Positions 1-7,273 of a DNA stretch of 20,498 nucleotides are shown piece by piece. The stretch's first letter is position 1; the number at the start of each line of letters is the position of its first letter. Source of the DNA: CAG-488 sp963625295. Lineage in GTDB: Bacteria > Bacillota > Clostridia > Oscillospirales > Acutalibacteraceae. A program made the position numbers and the translations under genes. The DNA is taken from positions 1 to 20,498 of the forward strand of contig CAVFTC010000031.1 in the NCBI GenBank assembly GCA_963625295.1. The letters run 5' to 3'. The notes below the pieces were generated by a model that was not told the DNA's origin, ran no database searches, and was given only the letters and a program-made list of their open reading frames with translations.

Positions 1-2
1 GA

Positions 3-89
3 TATGTAAACATTGTTGACAACACCCTCCTTACAAATGTTATCAACAAAACAGCGTCTATCAACCAGCAGACAGGTAAAGTGAGCTAA
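3..89 (+). CDS. C-terminal tail of an unidentified protein (partial, cut by window start)
   Basis: A reading frame enters from the left edge and runs 28 codons to a TAA at 87-89. The other two forward frames stop within about 20 bases. The encoded tail is rich in Asn, Thr, Val and Ile (it begins YVNIVDNTLL and ends INQQTGKVS), which reads as plausible protein. A GC-rich hairpin follows about 35 bases later, as expected downstream of a gene. The tail is too short to identify a family, so I name no function. A chance open frame of this length is possible. Confidence 0.55.
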   Translation, partial: YVNIVDNTLLTNVINKTASINQQTGKVS

Positions 90-125
90 CCCGACCAATC
101 AAACAAACCAAACATAAACCCAACC

Positions 126-151
126 AAAGGCACGGAGCAATCCGTGCCTTT
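126..151 (+). terminator. Hairpin, probable terminator of the gene entering from the left
   Basis: A perfect 11-bp inverted repeat (AAAGGCACGGA at 126-136, TCCGTGCCTTT at 141-151) closes on a GCAA tetraloop. Only three T residues follow the stem, and they are part of it, so it is a weak intrinsic terminator by the usual rule. It lies between the stop at 89 and the next promoter at 203, which fits an end-of-transcript role. Confidence 0.55.
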
Positions 152-164
152 GCGGCGTTATATC

Positions 165-188
165 AGCGTTGACGGCAACATTAACGCT
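165..188. promoter_or_regulatory. Inverted repeat upstream of the thuA-like promoter, possible operator
   Basis: AGCGTT (165-170) and AACGCT (183-188) form a perfect 6-bp inverted repeat with a 12-base centre. It sits just upstream of the -35 box at 203. The position would suit an activator or upstream repressor site for a sugar-responsive gene. A 6-bp arm can occur by chance and I do not recognise the motif. Confidence 0.2.
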
Positions 189-202
189 TTGCATGAAAAA
201 GG

Positions 203-231
203 TTGAATTGTAATTTATTGTGTGATATAAT
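203..231 (+). promoter_or_regulatory. Sigma-A type promoter with extended -10, drives thuA-like and rlmA
   Basis: The -35 box TTGAAT (203-208) and the -10 box TATAAT (226-231) are 17 bases apart, and TGA directly before the -10 gives an extended -10. The leader to the ATG at 301 is about 60 bases. No other gene lies between. Confidence 0.75.
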
Positions 232-300
232 TTAAAACGATAAAGCACTTATGTGCAGTATTGCATAAAATAACTTATTATAGTCAGGAGTATGATTGCG

Positions 301-1029
301 ATGATAAATGTAACCGTATGGAACGAACATGTTCAGGATAAGGAGAAAGAAGTGCTTGCTGTTTATCCGGACGGAATAAACGCTTGCATTGCTGAATTCC
401 TCGGCAAAAATGAAGATATCAATGTAACCTGTGCAACGCTCGATATGCCGGAATGCGGACTTGGCGACGATGTGCTTGAAAACACCGATGTTCTCATTTG
501 GTGGGGTCATGTTGCTCACGAAAAAGTACCAGATGATTTGGTCGAAAGGATACATGACAGGATTCTCAGAGGAATGGGTCTTATCGTTCTTCATTCGGGT
601 CATTATTCAAAAATTTTCCGCAAAGCACTCGGCACGACCTGCTCTCTTAAATGGAGAGAGGGCGACAGAGAGCGTGTTTGGAATATTGCTCCCAATCATC
701 CCATCACTCAGGGATTAGGCGAGTATTTCTATCTTGAACACGAGGAGATGTACGGCGAGAGGTTTGATGTTCCGACTCCGGATGAGCTTGTGCTTATCGG
801 TTGGTTCGGCGGCGGCGAGGTGTTCCGTTCGGGCTGCGTTTGGAACAGGGGACTTGGAAAGGTATTCTATTTCCAGCCGGGTCATGAGACTAACCCGACC
901 TTTAAAAATCCCAATGTTCAGACTGTTATTACAAATGCCGTCAGATATGTCGCTCCGTTCAATATTCGTAAAGAACCAATCGACGCTCCTTGGTCAAAGG
1001 CTCCGGAGGACGAATTAAAGAAGGCATAA
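301..1029 (+). CDS. ThuA-like trehalose utilization family protein
   Basis: This protein of about 242 residues belongs to the ThuA family, which has a class I glutamine amidotransferase-like fold. In rhizobia, ThuA works in trehalose or disaccharide breakdown, but the exact reaction in Firmicutes is not settled. Recognisable features are the opening INVTVWNEH with the following YPDGI, the DVLIWWGHVAHE segment, the GLIVLHSGHYSK strand-turn, and the late FYFQPGHETNPTF block. I chose the ATG at 301 because the AGGAG at 286-290 is 10 bases before it. The in-frame ATG at 292 would leave only one base of spacing, though it would add just three residues. The stop lies one base before the next gene, so the two are surely cotranscribed. 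The family call is strong and the substrate is unknown. Confidence 0.9.
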   Translation: MINVTVWNEHVQDKEKEVLAVYPDGINACIAEFLGKNEDINVTCATLDMPECGLGDDVLENTDVLIWWGHVAHEKVPDDLVERIHDRILRGMGLIVLHSGHYSKIFRKALGTTCSLKWREGDRERVWNIAPNHPITQGLGEYFYLEHEEMYGERFDVPTPDELVLIGWFGGGEVFRSGCVWNRGLGKVFYFQPGHETNPTFKNPNVQTVITNAVRYVAPFNIRKEPIDAPWSKAPEDELKKA

Positions 1030-1030
1030 T

Positions 1031-1843
1031 ATGAGCTTTAGTTTTTTGTGTCCCGTATGCGGTTGCACGCTTGATAAAGACGGCGGCTCACTGCGGTGCG
1101 ACAACGGTCATTGCTTCGATATTGCAAAGCAGGGCTATGTAAATCTTTTGCAGTCTCAAAAATCCTCCCGGAAAAGACACGGCGACGACAAGCTAATGGT
1201 CAAGTCCCGTTCGGATTTTCTTGACAGGGGATATTATGATGTGCTTGCCGATAAAATAACGAGCATGACAGGCGAGTACGCTTCGCCGAATATGCGCCTT
1301 ATCGACCTTGGCTGCGGCGAATGCTTCTATACTTCAAGGGTTGCGAATGCGTTGCCGGAAATTGTTTACGGCGGGATTGACATTTCAAAGCAGGCTTTGA
1401 TTTCGGGAAGCAGGCGCAATAAAAATATCTCGCTTGCCGTCGCAAGTGTGTTCAACCTGCCGATTGCTGATGAATACTGCGATTTTGCGCTGACGGTTTT
1501 TGCGCCGCACAGTGTTTCTGAAATTTATCGAATTCTTCATAAAGGCGGATATTGGCTGAGAGCCTATCCTCTTGAAAGGCATTTGATGGGGCTTAAATCC
1601 GTGATTTATGAAAAGCCGTATCTCAATGAAGTTGACGGAAGCGTCCCCGACGGTTTTGAGTTAAAAGAACATTGTGAAATCAAAGAGAATATCTTTGTTG
1701 ACCGCAATGAAGATATCATAAATCTTTTCAGAATGACGCCGTATTATTATAAAACCGGCAAGCTCGATCAGGACAAGCTTAATGGCATTAAAAGCCTCGA
1801 AACGGAGATCGAATTCGGAATTGAGCTTTTAAAAAGGGTCTAA
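1031..1843 (+). CDS. rlmA: 23S rRNA (guanine-N1)-methyltransferase, RlmA/TlrB type
   Basis: The 270-residue product transfers a methyl group from S-adenosylmethionine to N1 of a guanine in hairpin 35 of 23S rRNA (G745 in RlmA-I, G748 in RlmA-II/TlrB enzymes). The N-terminal zinc site is visible: C7, C10, C23 and H27, the C-x2-C...C-x3-H pattern of this family. It is followed by FDIAKQGYVNLL and a KSRSDFLDRGYYDVL segment, both typical. The SAM-binding motif I is IDLGCGECFY. The length matches the family. An AAGG site at 1021-1024 lies inside the end of the upstream gene, with good spacing to the ATG. Gram-positive members usually modify G748, but the sequence alone does not let me tell which guanine is the target. 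TlrB-type methylation adds tylosin-type macrolide tolerance in streptomycetes; there is no sign of that role here. Confidence 0.9.
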   Translation: MSFSFLCPVCGCTLDKDGGSLRCDNGHCFDIAKQGYVNLLQSQKSSRKRHGDDKLMVKSRSDFLDRGYYDVLADKITSMTGEYASPNMRLIDLGCGECFYTSRVANALPEIVYGGIDISKQALISGSRRNKNISLAVASVFNLPIADEYCDFALTVFAPHSVSEIYRILHKGGYWLRAYPLERHLMGLKSVIYEKPYLNEVDGSVPDGFELKEHCEIKENIFVDRNEDIINLFRMTPYYYKTGKLDQDKLNGIKSLETEIEFGIELLKRV

Positions 1844-1898
1844 TCGGCTTACAATGCTTTAAATTTGTACTTTTTATCCATTTTTTCACAAAAATCTA

Positions 1899-1927
1899 TT
1901 GTTTTTAAATAGCAAAGATAGTATAAT
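1899..1927 (+). promoter_or_regulatory. Sigma-A type promoter for the NAGPA-lipoprotein/kinase/GH4 unit
   Basis: TTGTTT (1899-1904) and TATAAT (1922-1927) are separated by 17 bases. The region 1844-2010 is AT-rich, holds no gene and shows no hairpin terminator for rlmA. The leader to the ATG at 2011 would be about 75 bases. Confidence 0.6.
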
Positions 1928-2010
1928 ATTTTAGGTTGTTTATTGTCTTAACTGTTTAATGTTCTAAAATTTAATATGTTTAAAGTAAACTGATTTGAAA
2001 GGTGATAAAT

Positions 2011-3222
2011 ATGAAAAAGCTTCTTGGCATTCTTCTCAGTATTTCCCTTTTAGCGTGTACCCTTTGTTCCTGCAGTTCTAAAAAAGACAACGCAAAGACC
2101 GAAGCAAATACCACGACTACCAATCAGGCGCAAACAGTTAATTCAGACGGTGAAACAACCACTGACGCAGCAACGACAACAACGGCCTCTGTAACCACAA
2201 AGCCGACAACAACATCCCAAGAAAAAACTACGACAAAAAAATCATCGGAAAATAAGACCGAGACAAAGACAACAGCTCGTTCCGTGAAAACCACTACAAC
2301 AAAATCAAATCAAAGAACGCCTTACTCGGCAAGCTTTGAGGTTTCTCCGTCTTCTGTAACAGCCCGTGCAGGCAAGGTTCTCAGGGCATGGAAAATTAGC
2401 TCGGACACAACATCGGTTGAGCTTCACAAGGTTGCATATGGACCGGTAGAGACGCAAACCTTTATGCAAAAATATGACAGGGCGATGGATATTACATCAA
2501 AGACGGTATCTTTCCAGCCTATTATAAATGTTGCCATAGTCACATGCTCACCGACAACACTTAAATTCGGCGGAGCCAAGCAGCTCTTAGACTCAAGCAT
2601 GGGCAGTGCGGAAAGCATGGCGAGAAAAGCCGGTGCTTTGGTTGCCGTAAACGGACAGGCAATAGAAGGACAGAATATTATGACTGTCAGAAACGGTAAG
2701 CTCTATAATTCAGACGCAGCCGAAGGTCACATACTTCGTATGTACAAAGACGGCAAATGGGAGCTCGGCCCTATCAACAACAGCAACAAGAATCAAATTG
2801 TTTCCGATGGAGTTTACAACACATTCAGATTTCAGTATTCTCCGCTTATTTGGGACGGCGTTAAAAATCATTATGACGACCCATATTATAACAATCACAC
2901 AATGCTTGCCAAAATCAACGAGAACAAATATATTCTTGCTGTCAGTGAATTTATGTCGCTCAATGGTATAGTTGATGTGCTTTCCGCTTACGGAGCAAAG
3001 AATGCCGTGGTTCTCAACGGCGGCAATTGTTCGATTATGTATGTAAGAGGAATCGGCAATGTTACCGGAACAAACGCAACTCAGCTCAAAGAGCTTGATA
3101 AGGTTAATACAGTTGAAACTGAATTCTTTGCCGACCACGGCATGCTCGGTCTCAACAGCGCCGGCAAGCAGAAACTTGGCGGACCCTGCTATGATGCAAT
3201 TGATATCGTTTATGCAAAATAA
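2011..3222 (+). CDS. Lipoprotein with Thr-rich linker and divergent phosphodiester glycosidase (NAGPA) domain
   Basis: The product is about 403 residues. It has a lipoprotein-type signal (MKKLLGILLSISLL) with two possible lipid-bearing cysteines: C16 (LLAC) and C21 (LCSC). Residues 25-105 are a low-complexity Thr/Lys/Ser spacer, as in cell-surface lipoproteins. The rest resembles the phosphodiester glycosidase family (NAGPA, formerly DUF2233): LVAVNGQAI stands where the family has a N-G-G-F-F type motif, and AVVLNGGNCSIMYV stands where it has the D-G-G-G-S-S-T-M type motif. NAGPA enzymes cleave sugar-1-phosphodiesters such as GlcNAc-alpha-1-P esters. Both motifs deviate, so activity is uncertain. 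The ATG at 2011 is preferred because GAAAGGTG at 1997-2003 is well spaced; the upstream GTG at 2002 overlaps that site. A sugar kinase starts 23 bases downstream. Confidence 0.82.
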   Translation: MKKLLGILLSISLLACTLCSCSSKKDNAKTEANTTTTNQAQTVNSDGETTTDAATTTTASVTTKPTTTSQEKTTTKKSSENKTETKTTARSVKTTTTKSNQRTPYSASFEVSPSSVTARAGKVLRAWKISSDTTSVELHKVAYGPVETQTFMQKYDRAMDITSKTVSFQPIINVAIVTCSPTTLKFGGAKQLLDSSMGSAESMARKAGALVAVNGQAIEGQNIMTVRNGKLYNSDAAEGHILRMYKDGKWELGPINNSNKNQIVSDGVYNTFRFQYSPLIWDGVKNHYDDPYYNNHTMLAKINENKYILAVSEFMSLNGIVDVLSAYGAKNAVVLNGGNCSIMYVRGIGNVTGTNATQLKELDKVNTVETEFFADHGMLGLNSAGKQKLGGPCYDAIDIVYAK

Positions 3223-3245
3223 TTTTTCAAACAAAGGAGTTACAC

Positions 3246-4184
3246 ATGAGTTACTACATTGGTATTGATGGCGGCGGAACCAAGACCGCTTATGCGCTTT
3301 TTGATGAAAATAAAAACATTGTTACCATGGTCAAAGGACCGGGCAGCAACCATGAAAATATGGAGGGAAGCTTTGACGAAGCGGCCGATATCATCTGGGC
3401 AGGCATAAAAAATCTTCTTCATGAAGCGGATATTTCGATTCACGATGTTGATTTTACGCTCATGGGTCTTGCCGGAATCGATCATCCTTTCCAACATGAC
3501 GAGATGAAAAAGCGCCTTCTTGATTACGGGCTTGAGAAGTTTGAAATTTACAACGACGGTTTCATCGTTGTAAAGGCAGGCTCTACAGGAGCAGCCGCTA
3601 TCGGATACAACTGCGGAACCGGTACATGCTGTAACTCAATAGATAATGACGGCAAAATGCTCCAGCTTGCCGGACTCGGAGAATTCTCCGGCGATATAGG
3701 CAACGGTCATTGGATTGCCGGCGAGACATACAGAATGGTCTATGACGATGTGTATCTCGGACTGAGAAAGACTGCCGTCACCAAGATGGTCTTTGATGAA
3801 TATTCTCTTTCCTCAAGGGAGGAGTTTCTCTCTCTCGTTTCAAGGTTTGAAGATCCCGACGCCGATACATTCATCATGCGTCTTATTGATTTCTTCTTTG
3901 ACGCCGCTAAGCTCGGCGACAAGGCTGTTCTTGATGTAATTGACAAAATGGCTTCAAGAGGCGCAGCTCTCATTGCAGCACATCTTAACACCAATAATTT
4001 TACCGACGATGTTGTTGAGGTCGTTCTTTCCGGTTCGATCCATACAAAGCTTCCGTCGGAAATATACACAAAGGCACTTATGGAAAAAGCATCGGCAGCC
4101 GGCGGAAGAAAGCTTAAATTCATTAAGCTCACGCAGCCCCCGGTAACCGGCTGTATCAACTGGATCTTCCAGCAATATATATAA
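3246..4184 (+). CDS. BadF/BadG/BcrA-type sugar kinase (N-acetylglucosamine kinase-like)
   Basis: The 312-residue protein has the ASKHA fold with the phosphate-1 loop IGIDGGGTKT near residues 5-14, the acidic strand around NDG (about residue 100), the phosphate-2 loop NCGTGTCC, and the block GEFSGDIGNGHWIAGE, which corresponds to the G-x-LLGDEGSG-x-W motif of NAGK-like kinases. These enzymes use ATP to phosphorylate amino sugars or other hexoses, normally at O6, in the cytoplasm. It lacks the cysteines of the benzoyl-CoA reductase activators that share this Pfam family, so a sugar substrate is the better reading. An AAAGGAG site sits eight bases before the ATG. It lies between the NAGPA-like lipoprotein and the GH4 enzyme. 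Glucosamine, GlcNAc or a disaccharide are all possible substrates. Confidence 0.87.
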   Translation: MSYYIGIDGGGTKTAYALFDENKNIVTMVKGPGSNHENMEGSFDEAADIIWAGIKNLLHEADISIHDVDFTLMGLAGIDHPFQHDEMKKRLLDYGLEKFEIYNDGFIVVKAGSTGAAAIGYNCGTGTCCNSIDNDGKMLQLAGLGEFSGDIGNGHWIAGETYRMVYDDVYLGLRKTAVTKMVFDEYSLSSREEFLSLVSRFEDPDADTFIMRLIDFFFDAAKLGDKAVLDVIDKMASRGAALIAAHLNTNNFTDDVVEVVLSGSIHTKLPSEIYTKALMEKASAAGGRKLKFIKLTQPPVTGCINWIFQQYI

Positions 4185-4202
4185 CAAGAGAGGTAATCAC
4201 AT

Positions 4203-5492
4203 ATGAAAGAAATCACTGTTGCCGTTATCGGCTCAGGCAGCACATATTGTCCCGAGCTGGTTGACGGATTTCTCAAGGCTTCCGATTCTCTCAAGCTTAA
4301 GAAAATATCCTTTATGGATATAAACGAGAGAAAGCGCACTATTGTCGGAAACCTTTGCGTTCGTATGCTCAAGAAGGCAGGCGTTGACTGTGAGGTTGTA
4401 ATGACCGATGATCTTGACCTTGCACTTCAGGGCGCAGATTTTGTCGTTACGCAGATTCGTGTCGGAATGCTCCATGCACGCTATCTTGACGAGAGTATTC
4501 CCAAAAAGTATAACCTTATCGGTCAGGAAACAACCGGTATCGGTGGAATGTTCAAGGCTCTGAGAACCATTCCCGTTATCAAGCACATTTGCGACAGAAT
4601 CGAGGCTATTTGTCCCGACGCATGGCTTATCAACTTCACAAATCCCTCGGGAATTATTACTGAGTTCGTTCTCAATAATACGAATGTTAAGAACATCGGT
4701 CTTTGCAATGTTCCCATTGATATGCTTGACGATATCAAGGAAACAACAGGCCCGAATGTCGATATTACATATGTGGGTCTTAACCATCTCAGCTGGGTAA
4801 CCTCCATCAAGCAGGACGGCAAGGAGCTTATAACCGACATGATAAACCAGGGCTATAAGGCAAAGGTTATGGCTAACATTCAGGACGACGGTATCGGTCT
4901 TGACTGCCTTAAGGCTGTAAACGCAATTCCGTCATCGTATCTTCAGTATTATTATTGCCGTGAGGCAAAGCTCCAGCATCAGCGTGACGATGAGAAAACA
5001 AGAGCGCAGGTTTGTATGGAGATCGAGGAGCAGCTTCTCACGATGTATCAGGACGAGGAGCTTTGCGTAAAGCCGGCGCTTCTTGACAAGAGAGGCGGCC
5101 ACAAATATTCTCTTGCTGCAGTTAGCCTTATCAATTCTCTTGCAAACGATGTCGGAGATGTTCAGGTCGTCAATGTCAAGAACAACGGTACTCTTGATTT
5201 CCTTGAGGACGACGATATTATTGAAGCACCCTGCGTTATCGGCAAGGACGGTGCAAAGCCCATTAAGGTCACAGATTTCCACAACAAGCATATCATCAAC
5301 CTTATCAGAATAGTTAAGGCTTATGAGAAATATACCGTTGAGGCTGCCGTAACAGGTAACGAAACAGCCGCTATTAACGGACTTCTTATTCATCCGCTTG
5401 TAGGCGATTATGACAAGGCAGTTAATTGCTTCAACGAGCTTAAAGAAGCTCACAAGGAATTCCTTCCCGAGTTCTATCCCGAGAGCAAATAA
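4203..5492 (+). CDS. GH4 6-phospho-beta-glucosidase
   Basis: The 429-residue enzyme belongs to glycoside hydrolase family 4, which needs NAD+ and a divalent metal and cleaves 6-phosphorylated glycosides by an oxidation/elimination route. Visible signs are the dinucleotide motif VAVIGSGSTYCPEL near the N-terminus, FVVTQIRVG, INFTNPSGI, and the metal ligands C168 (in GLCNVPI) and H195 (in GLNHLSW). The CNVP motif is characteristic of the beta-glucosidase branch (LicH/CelF/BglT-like), in contrast to the CHS variant of alpha-glucosidases and galactosidases. It is full length. It starts 18 bases after the kinase with an AGAGAGG site, and a terminator follows. PTS uptake usually supplies the phosphate for GH4 substrates; here the upstream kinase may do so. 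Beta-glucosides are the likeliest substrate, with related phospho-glycosides not excluded. Confidence 0.93.
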   Translation: MKEITVAVIGSGSTYCPELVDGFLKASDSLKLKKISFMDINERKRTIVGNLCVRMLKKAGVDCEVVMTDDLDLALQGADFVVTQIRVGMLHARYLDESIPKKYNLIGQETTGIGGMFKALRTIPVIKHICDRIEAICPDAWLINFTNPSGIITEFVLNNTNVKNIGLCNVPIDMLDDIKETTGPNVDITYVGLNHLSWVTSIKQDGKELITDMINQGYKAKVMANIQDDGIGLDCLKAVNAIPSSYLQYYYCREAKLQHQRDDEKTRAQVCMEIEEQLLTMYQDEELCVKPALLDKRGGHKYSLAAVSLINSLANDVGDVQVVNVKNNGTLDFLEDDDIIEAPCVIGKDGAKPIKVTDFHNKHIINLIRIVKAYEKYTVEAAVTGNETAAINGLLIHPLVGDYDKAVNCFNELKEAHKEFLPEFYPESK

Positions 5493-5497
5493 GATAT

Positions 5498-5544
5498 ACT
5501 GTCGCATTAAGGCATTGCAGCGATACCTAATGCGGCAGTTTTTT
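5498..5544 (+). terminator. Intrinsic terminator after the GH4 gene, abutting the next gene's ribosome site
   Basis: ACTGTCGCATTA (5498-5509) pairs with TAATGCGGCAGT (5528-5539); one T-G mismatch-type wobble lies in the stem, and AGG/CCT extends it across a small bulge. Six T residues follow at 5539-5544. Next come AAAAGGTG (5545-5552) and the ATG of the GH39-like gene at 5559, leaving no room for a promoter between them. Confidence 0.85.
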
Positions 5545-5558
5545 AAAAGGTGAAAAAT

Positions 5559-7217
5559 ATGTGCATAATTAGATTTATTACCTCTGTTTTTATGACAATC
5601 GTTCTTTTCTTTTCCTCGCTTTGCCCTTTGTTCAGCGGCGTCAGCTCGGTGAGATATGTTGTCAACACAAGATTCCTCGACGATGAAATTCCGAACATTG
5701 TTGATAATGTGAATGTCTGGGATATGGGAACTCAGTTCTATGATCCGCAGATAACCTCCGATTACGATGTTACGGAGTTTGTGAGATATATTCAGCTTAT
5801 GCAGTGCACGGGCGGCACTCCCGAAAGAGATCTTTTCAAAGATCCTTACGACACATCAACATTTACGGATTATGATTTTGAACCGCTCATCAAAAATTGC
5901 AGAGGAATTTTGAAGCTCGGTGCAAAGCCGCATTTGAAGCTTGGCGGAGTTCCGATAAAGTTCACCTCGGATTTTATTATCGGCGGCGATTTTTCAATGA
6001 ATATTTATCCGCCAGATGATTATGAGCAATATTACACATACATCAAGGCGATTATTCAGGCGCTTGTTGACGAGTTCGGCGCTGATGAGGTCAGAAGCTG
6101 GCGCTTCGGCTGCATGACCGAGTATGAAAACGGCGGTTGGTTTCAGGCGAAAAGCGGAAACGCAGAGGATTCGATGGTTGCTTATTGCAAGCTTTATGAC
6201 TACACGGTGCAGGCTCTTATTGATGTTCTCGGCGAGAACATAACCGTCGGTGCACATTCCATGACCGTGACCGAGGGACTGTGGGATGAGGCTGAGTTTA
6301 TAAAGCATGTTGCAAAAGGAACGAACTATGCCAACGGCAAAAAAGGAACGAAGATTTCCTTTCTTTCCGCATCGTTTTACGACTCTGAGCCCGGCAAATA
6401 TACAGACGGAAAAACCTTGCCCGAAACAATAAAATATCTGAAAAAATATGCAAAAAGATATGGCCTTAATGATCTTTTCTACGGTGTTGACGAGGGCAGA
6501 ATACTGAGAGGACTGAATTCCGGAAAAAATGATGATCAGCTCTGGATGCGTATCACCGGCTACACATGGCAGGCAGCGTATGACGCAAGACTTTTCACGC
6601 AGGGCATAAACAGCGGACTTGATTATTTCTCGTCATGGGGCTTCCTTTCGGGCGGTCTTTTTGAGGGAAATCCCTCTGTCAGCTACCATGTTGCCTCAAA
6701 CATTGCAAAGCTTGCAGACAGCCGCAAGGCTAATGTCACAAAGGCTATTGTCAAGGCAGGCAAGGGAGTCGAGAGTGAGTGTCTTGCCGGCTGGAATGAG
6801 GAGACGGGAACGCTTCGCCTTATGACATATAACTTCAAAAATGACATCAATTATTCGGGTAAGCTGAATGTTTCCTTGAAGGTAAGGGTGCCTCAGATAA
6901 AGAAGGATGAGGTGACGGTCGTTAAGTATGTTATCGGCGACGATTGCAACTTCTTTGATGAATTCCTTGAGGACAGAAAGACATATGGAATAACCGACGA
7001 CTGCTTTAACTGGTCACCCGATGATCCGACCCTTGATGATCCGACAACGCTTTTCGATTACAACGCAAGAAAAATTTATCTCAATGAGTTGAAAGCGAAG
7101 TATGCCGAGTGCTCAAAGCTTGTTCCCGTTTATTCGACCGCAAAGGTTAAAAACGGCGTGATAAGGCTTAACGACACTCTCGACGCAAGCAATGTTGTTT
7201 TTTATGAAATTTATTAA
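5559..7217 (+). CDS. Secreted GH39-like (clan GH-A) glycoside hydrolase
   Basis: The product is about 552 residues with a hydrophobic export signal (CIIRFITSVF...LFFSSLCPLF) in its first 30 residues. The rest resembles the (beta/alpha)8 barrel of GH39-type beta-xylosidases with a C-terminal beta-sandwich (about residues 400-550, beginning near LAGWNEETGTLRLMTYNF). Candidate acid/base E188 lies in RFGCMTEYENG and candidate nucleophile E312 in YGVDEGRI; the spacing of 124 residues fits a clan GH-A strand 4/strand 7 pair. True GH39 enzymes have an Asn-Glu pair at the acid/base; here the residue before Glu is Thr, so the family assignment is tentative. Start: AAAAGGTG at 5545-5552 serves the ATG at 5559; the in-frame GTG at 5550 overlaps that site. 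Xylan-, mannan- or uronide-derived oligomers are possible substrates. Confidence 0.8.
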   Translation: MCIIRFITSVFMTIVLFFSSLCPLFSGVSSVRYVVNTRFLDDEIPNIVDNVNVWDMGTQFYDPQITSDYDVTEFVRYIQLMQCTGGTPERDLFKDPYDTSTFTDYDFEPLIKNCRGILKLGAKPHLKLGGVPIKFTSDFIIGGDFSMNIYPPDDYEQYYTYIKAIIQALVDEFGADEVRSWRFGCMTEYENGGWFQAKSGNAEDSMVAYCKLYDYTVQALIDVLGENITVGAHSMTVTEGLWDEAEFIKHVAKGTNYANGKKGTKISFLSASFYDSEPGKYTDGKTLPETIKYLKKYAKRYGLNDLFYGVDEGRILRGLNSGKNDDQLWMRITGYTWQAAYDARLFTQGINSGLDYFSSWGFLSGGLFEGNPSVSYHVASNIAKLADSRKANVTKAIVKAGKGVESECLAGWNEETGTLRLMTYNFKNDINYSGKLNVSLKVRVPQIKKDEVTVVKYVIGDDCNFFDEFLEDRKTYGITDDCFNWSPDDPTLDDPTTLFDYNARKIYLNELKAKYAECSKLVPVYSTAKVKNGVIRLNDTLDASNVVFYEIY

Positions 7218-7260
7218 GGGCAATCCACACGCCTCAATTGTGCGGTGTTGCCTTAAGGCA
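7216..7260. repeat. Palindromic intergenic repeat, copy 1 (reverse orientation, one arm shortened)
   Basis: Read on the minus strand it begins AAGGCAACACCGCACAATTG and then GAGGC, matching the left arm and loop of the perfect copy at 14469-14514. Its far arm reads GATTGCCC where the full copy has GATTG-TGCGGTATTG-C, as if ten bases between two ATTG repeats had been lost. It starts at the stop codon of the GH39-like gene. Confidence 0.75.
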
Positions 7261-7273
7261 TAATTAAGAAAAA

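Noticed and set aside
245..256. Small inverted repeat GCAC-TTAT-GTGC in the thuA-like leader as a riboswitch
   Set aside because: Only four base pairs and no conserved riboswitch core or alternative stem; too little to support a regulatory RNA.
1844..2010. AT-rich gap searched for an RNA gene or riboswitch
   Set aside because: No stable stem, no T-box or tRNA-like structure; only a promoter could be supported.
2085..2330. Thr/Lys-rich stretch as a tandem DNA repeat
   Set aside because: The codons ACA/ACG/ACT/ACC and AAA are mixed without a fixed period. It is a low-complexity protein linker, not a DNA repeat array.
3740..4372. Long reverse-strand open frame of 210 codons across the kinase and GH4 genes
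   Set aside because: It overlaps two well-supported genes, its translation is Ser/Thr/Leu-rich without family features, and there is no ribosome site. It is a shadow of codon bias.
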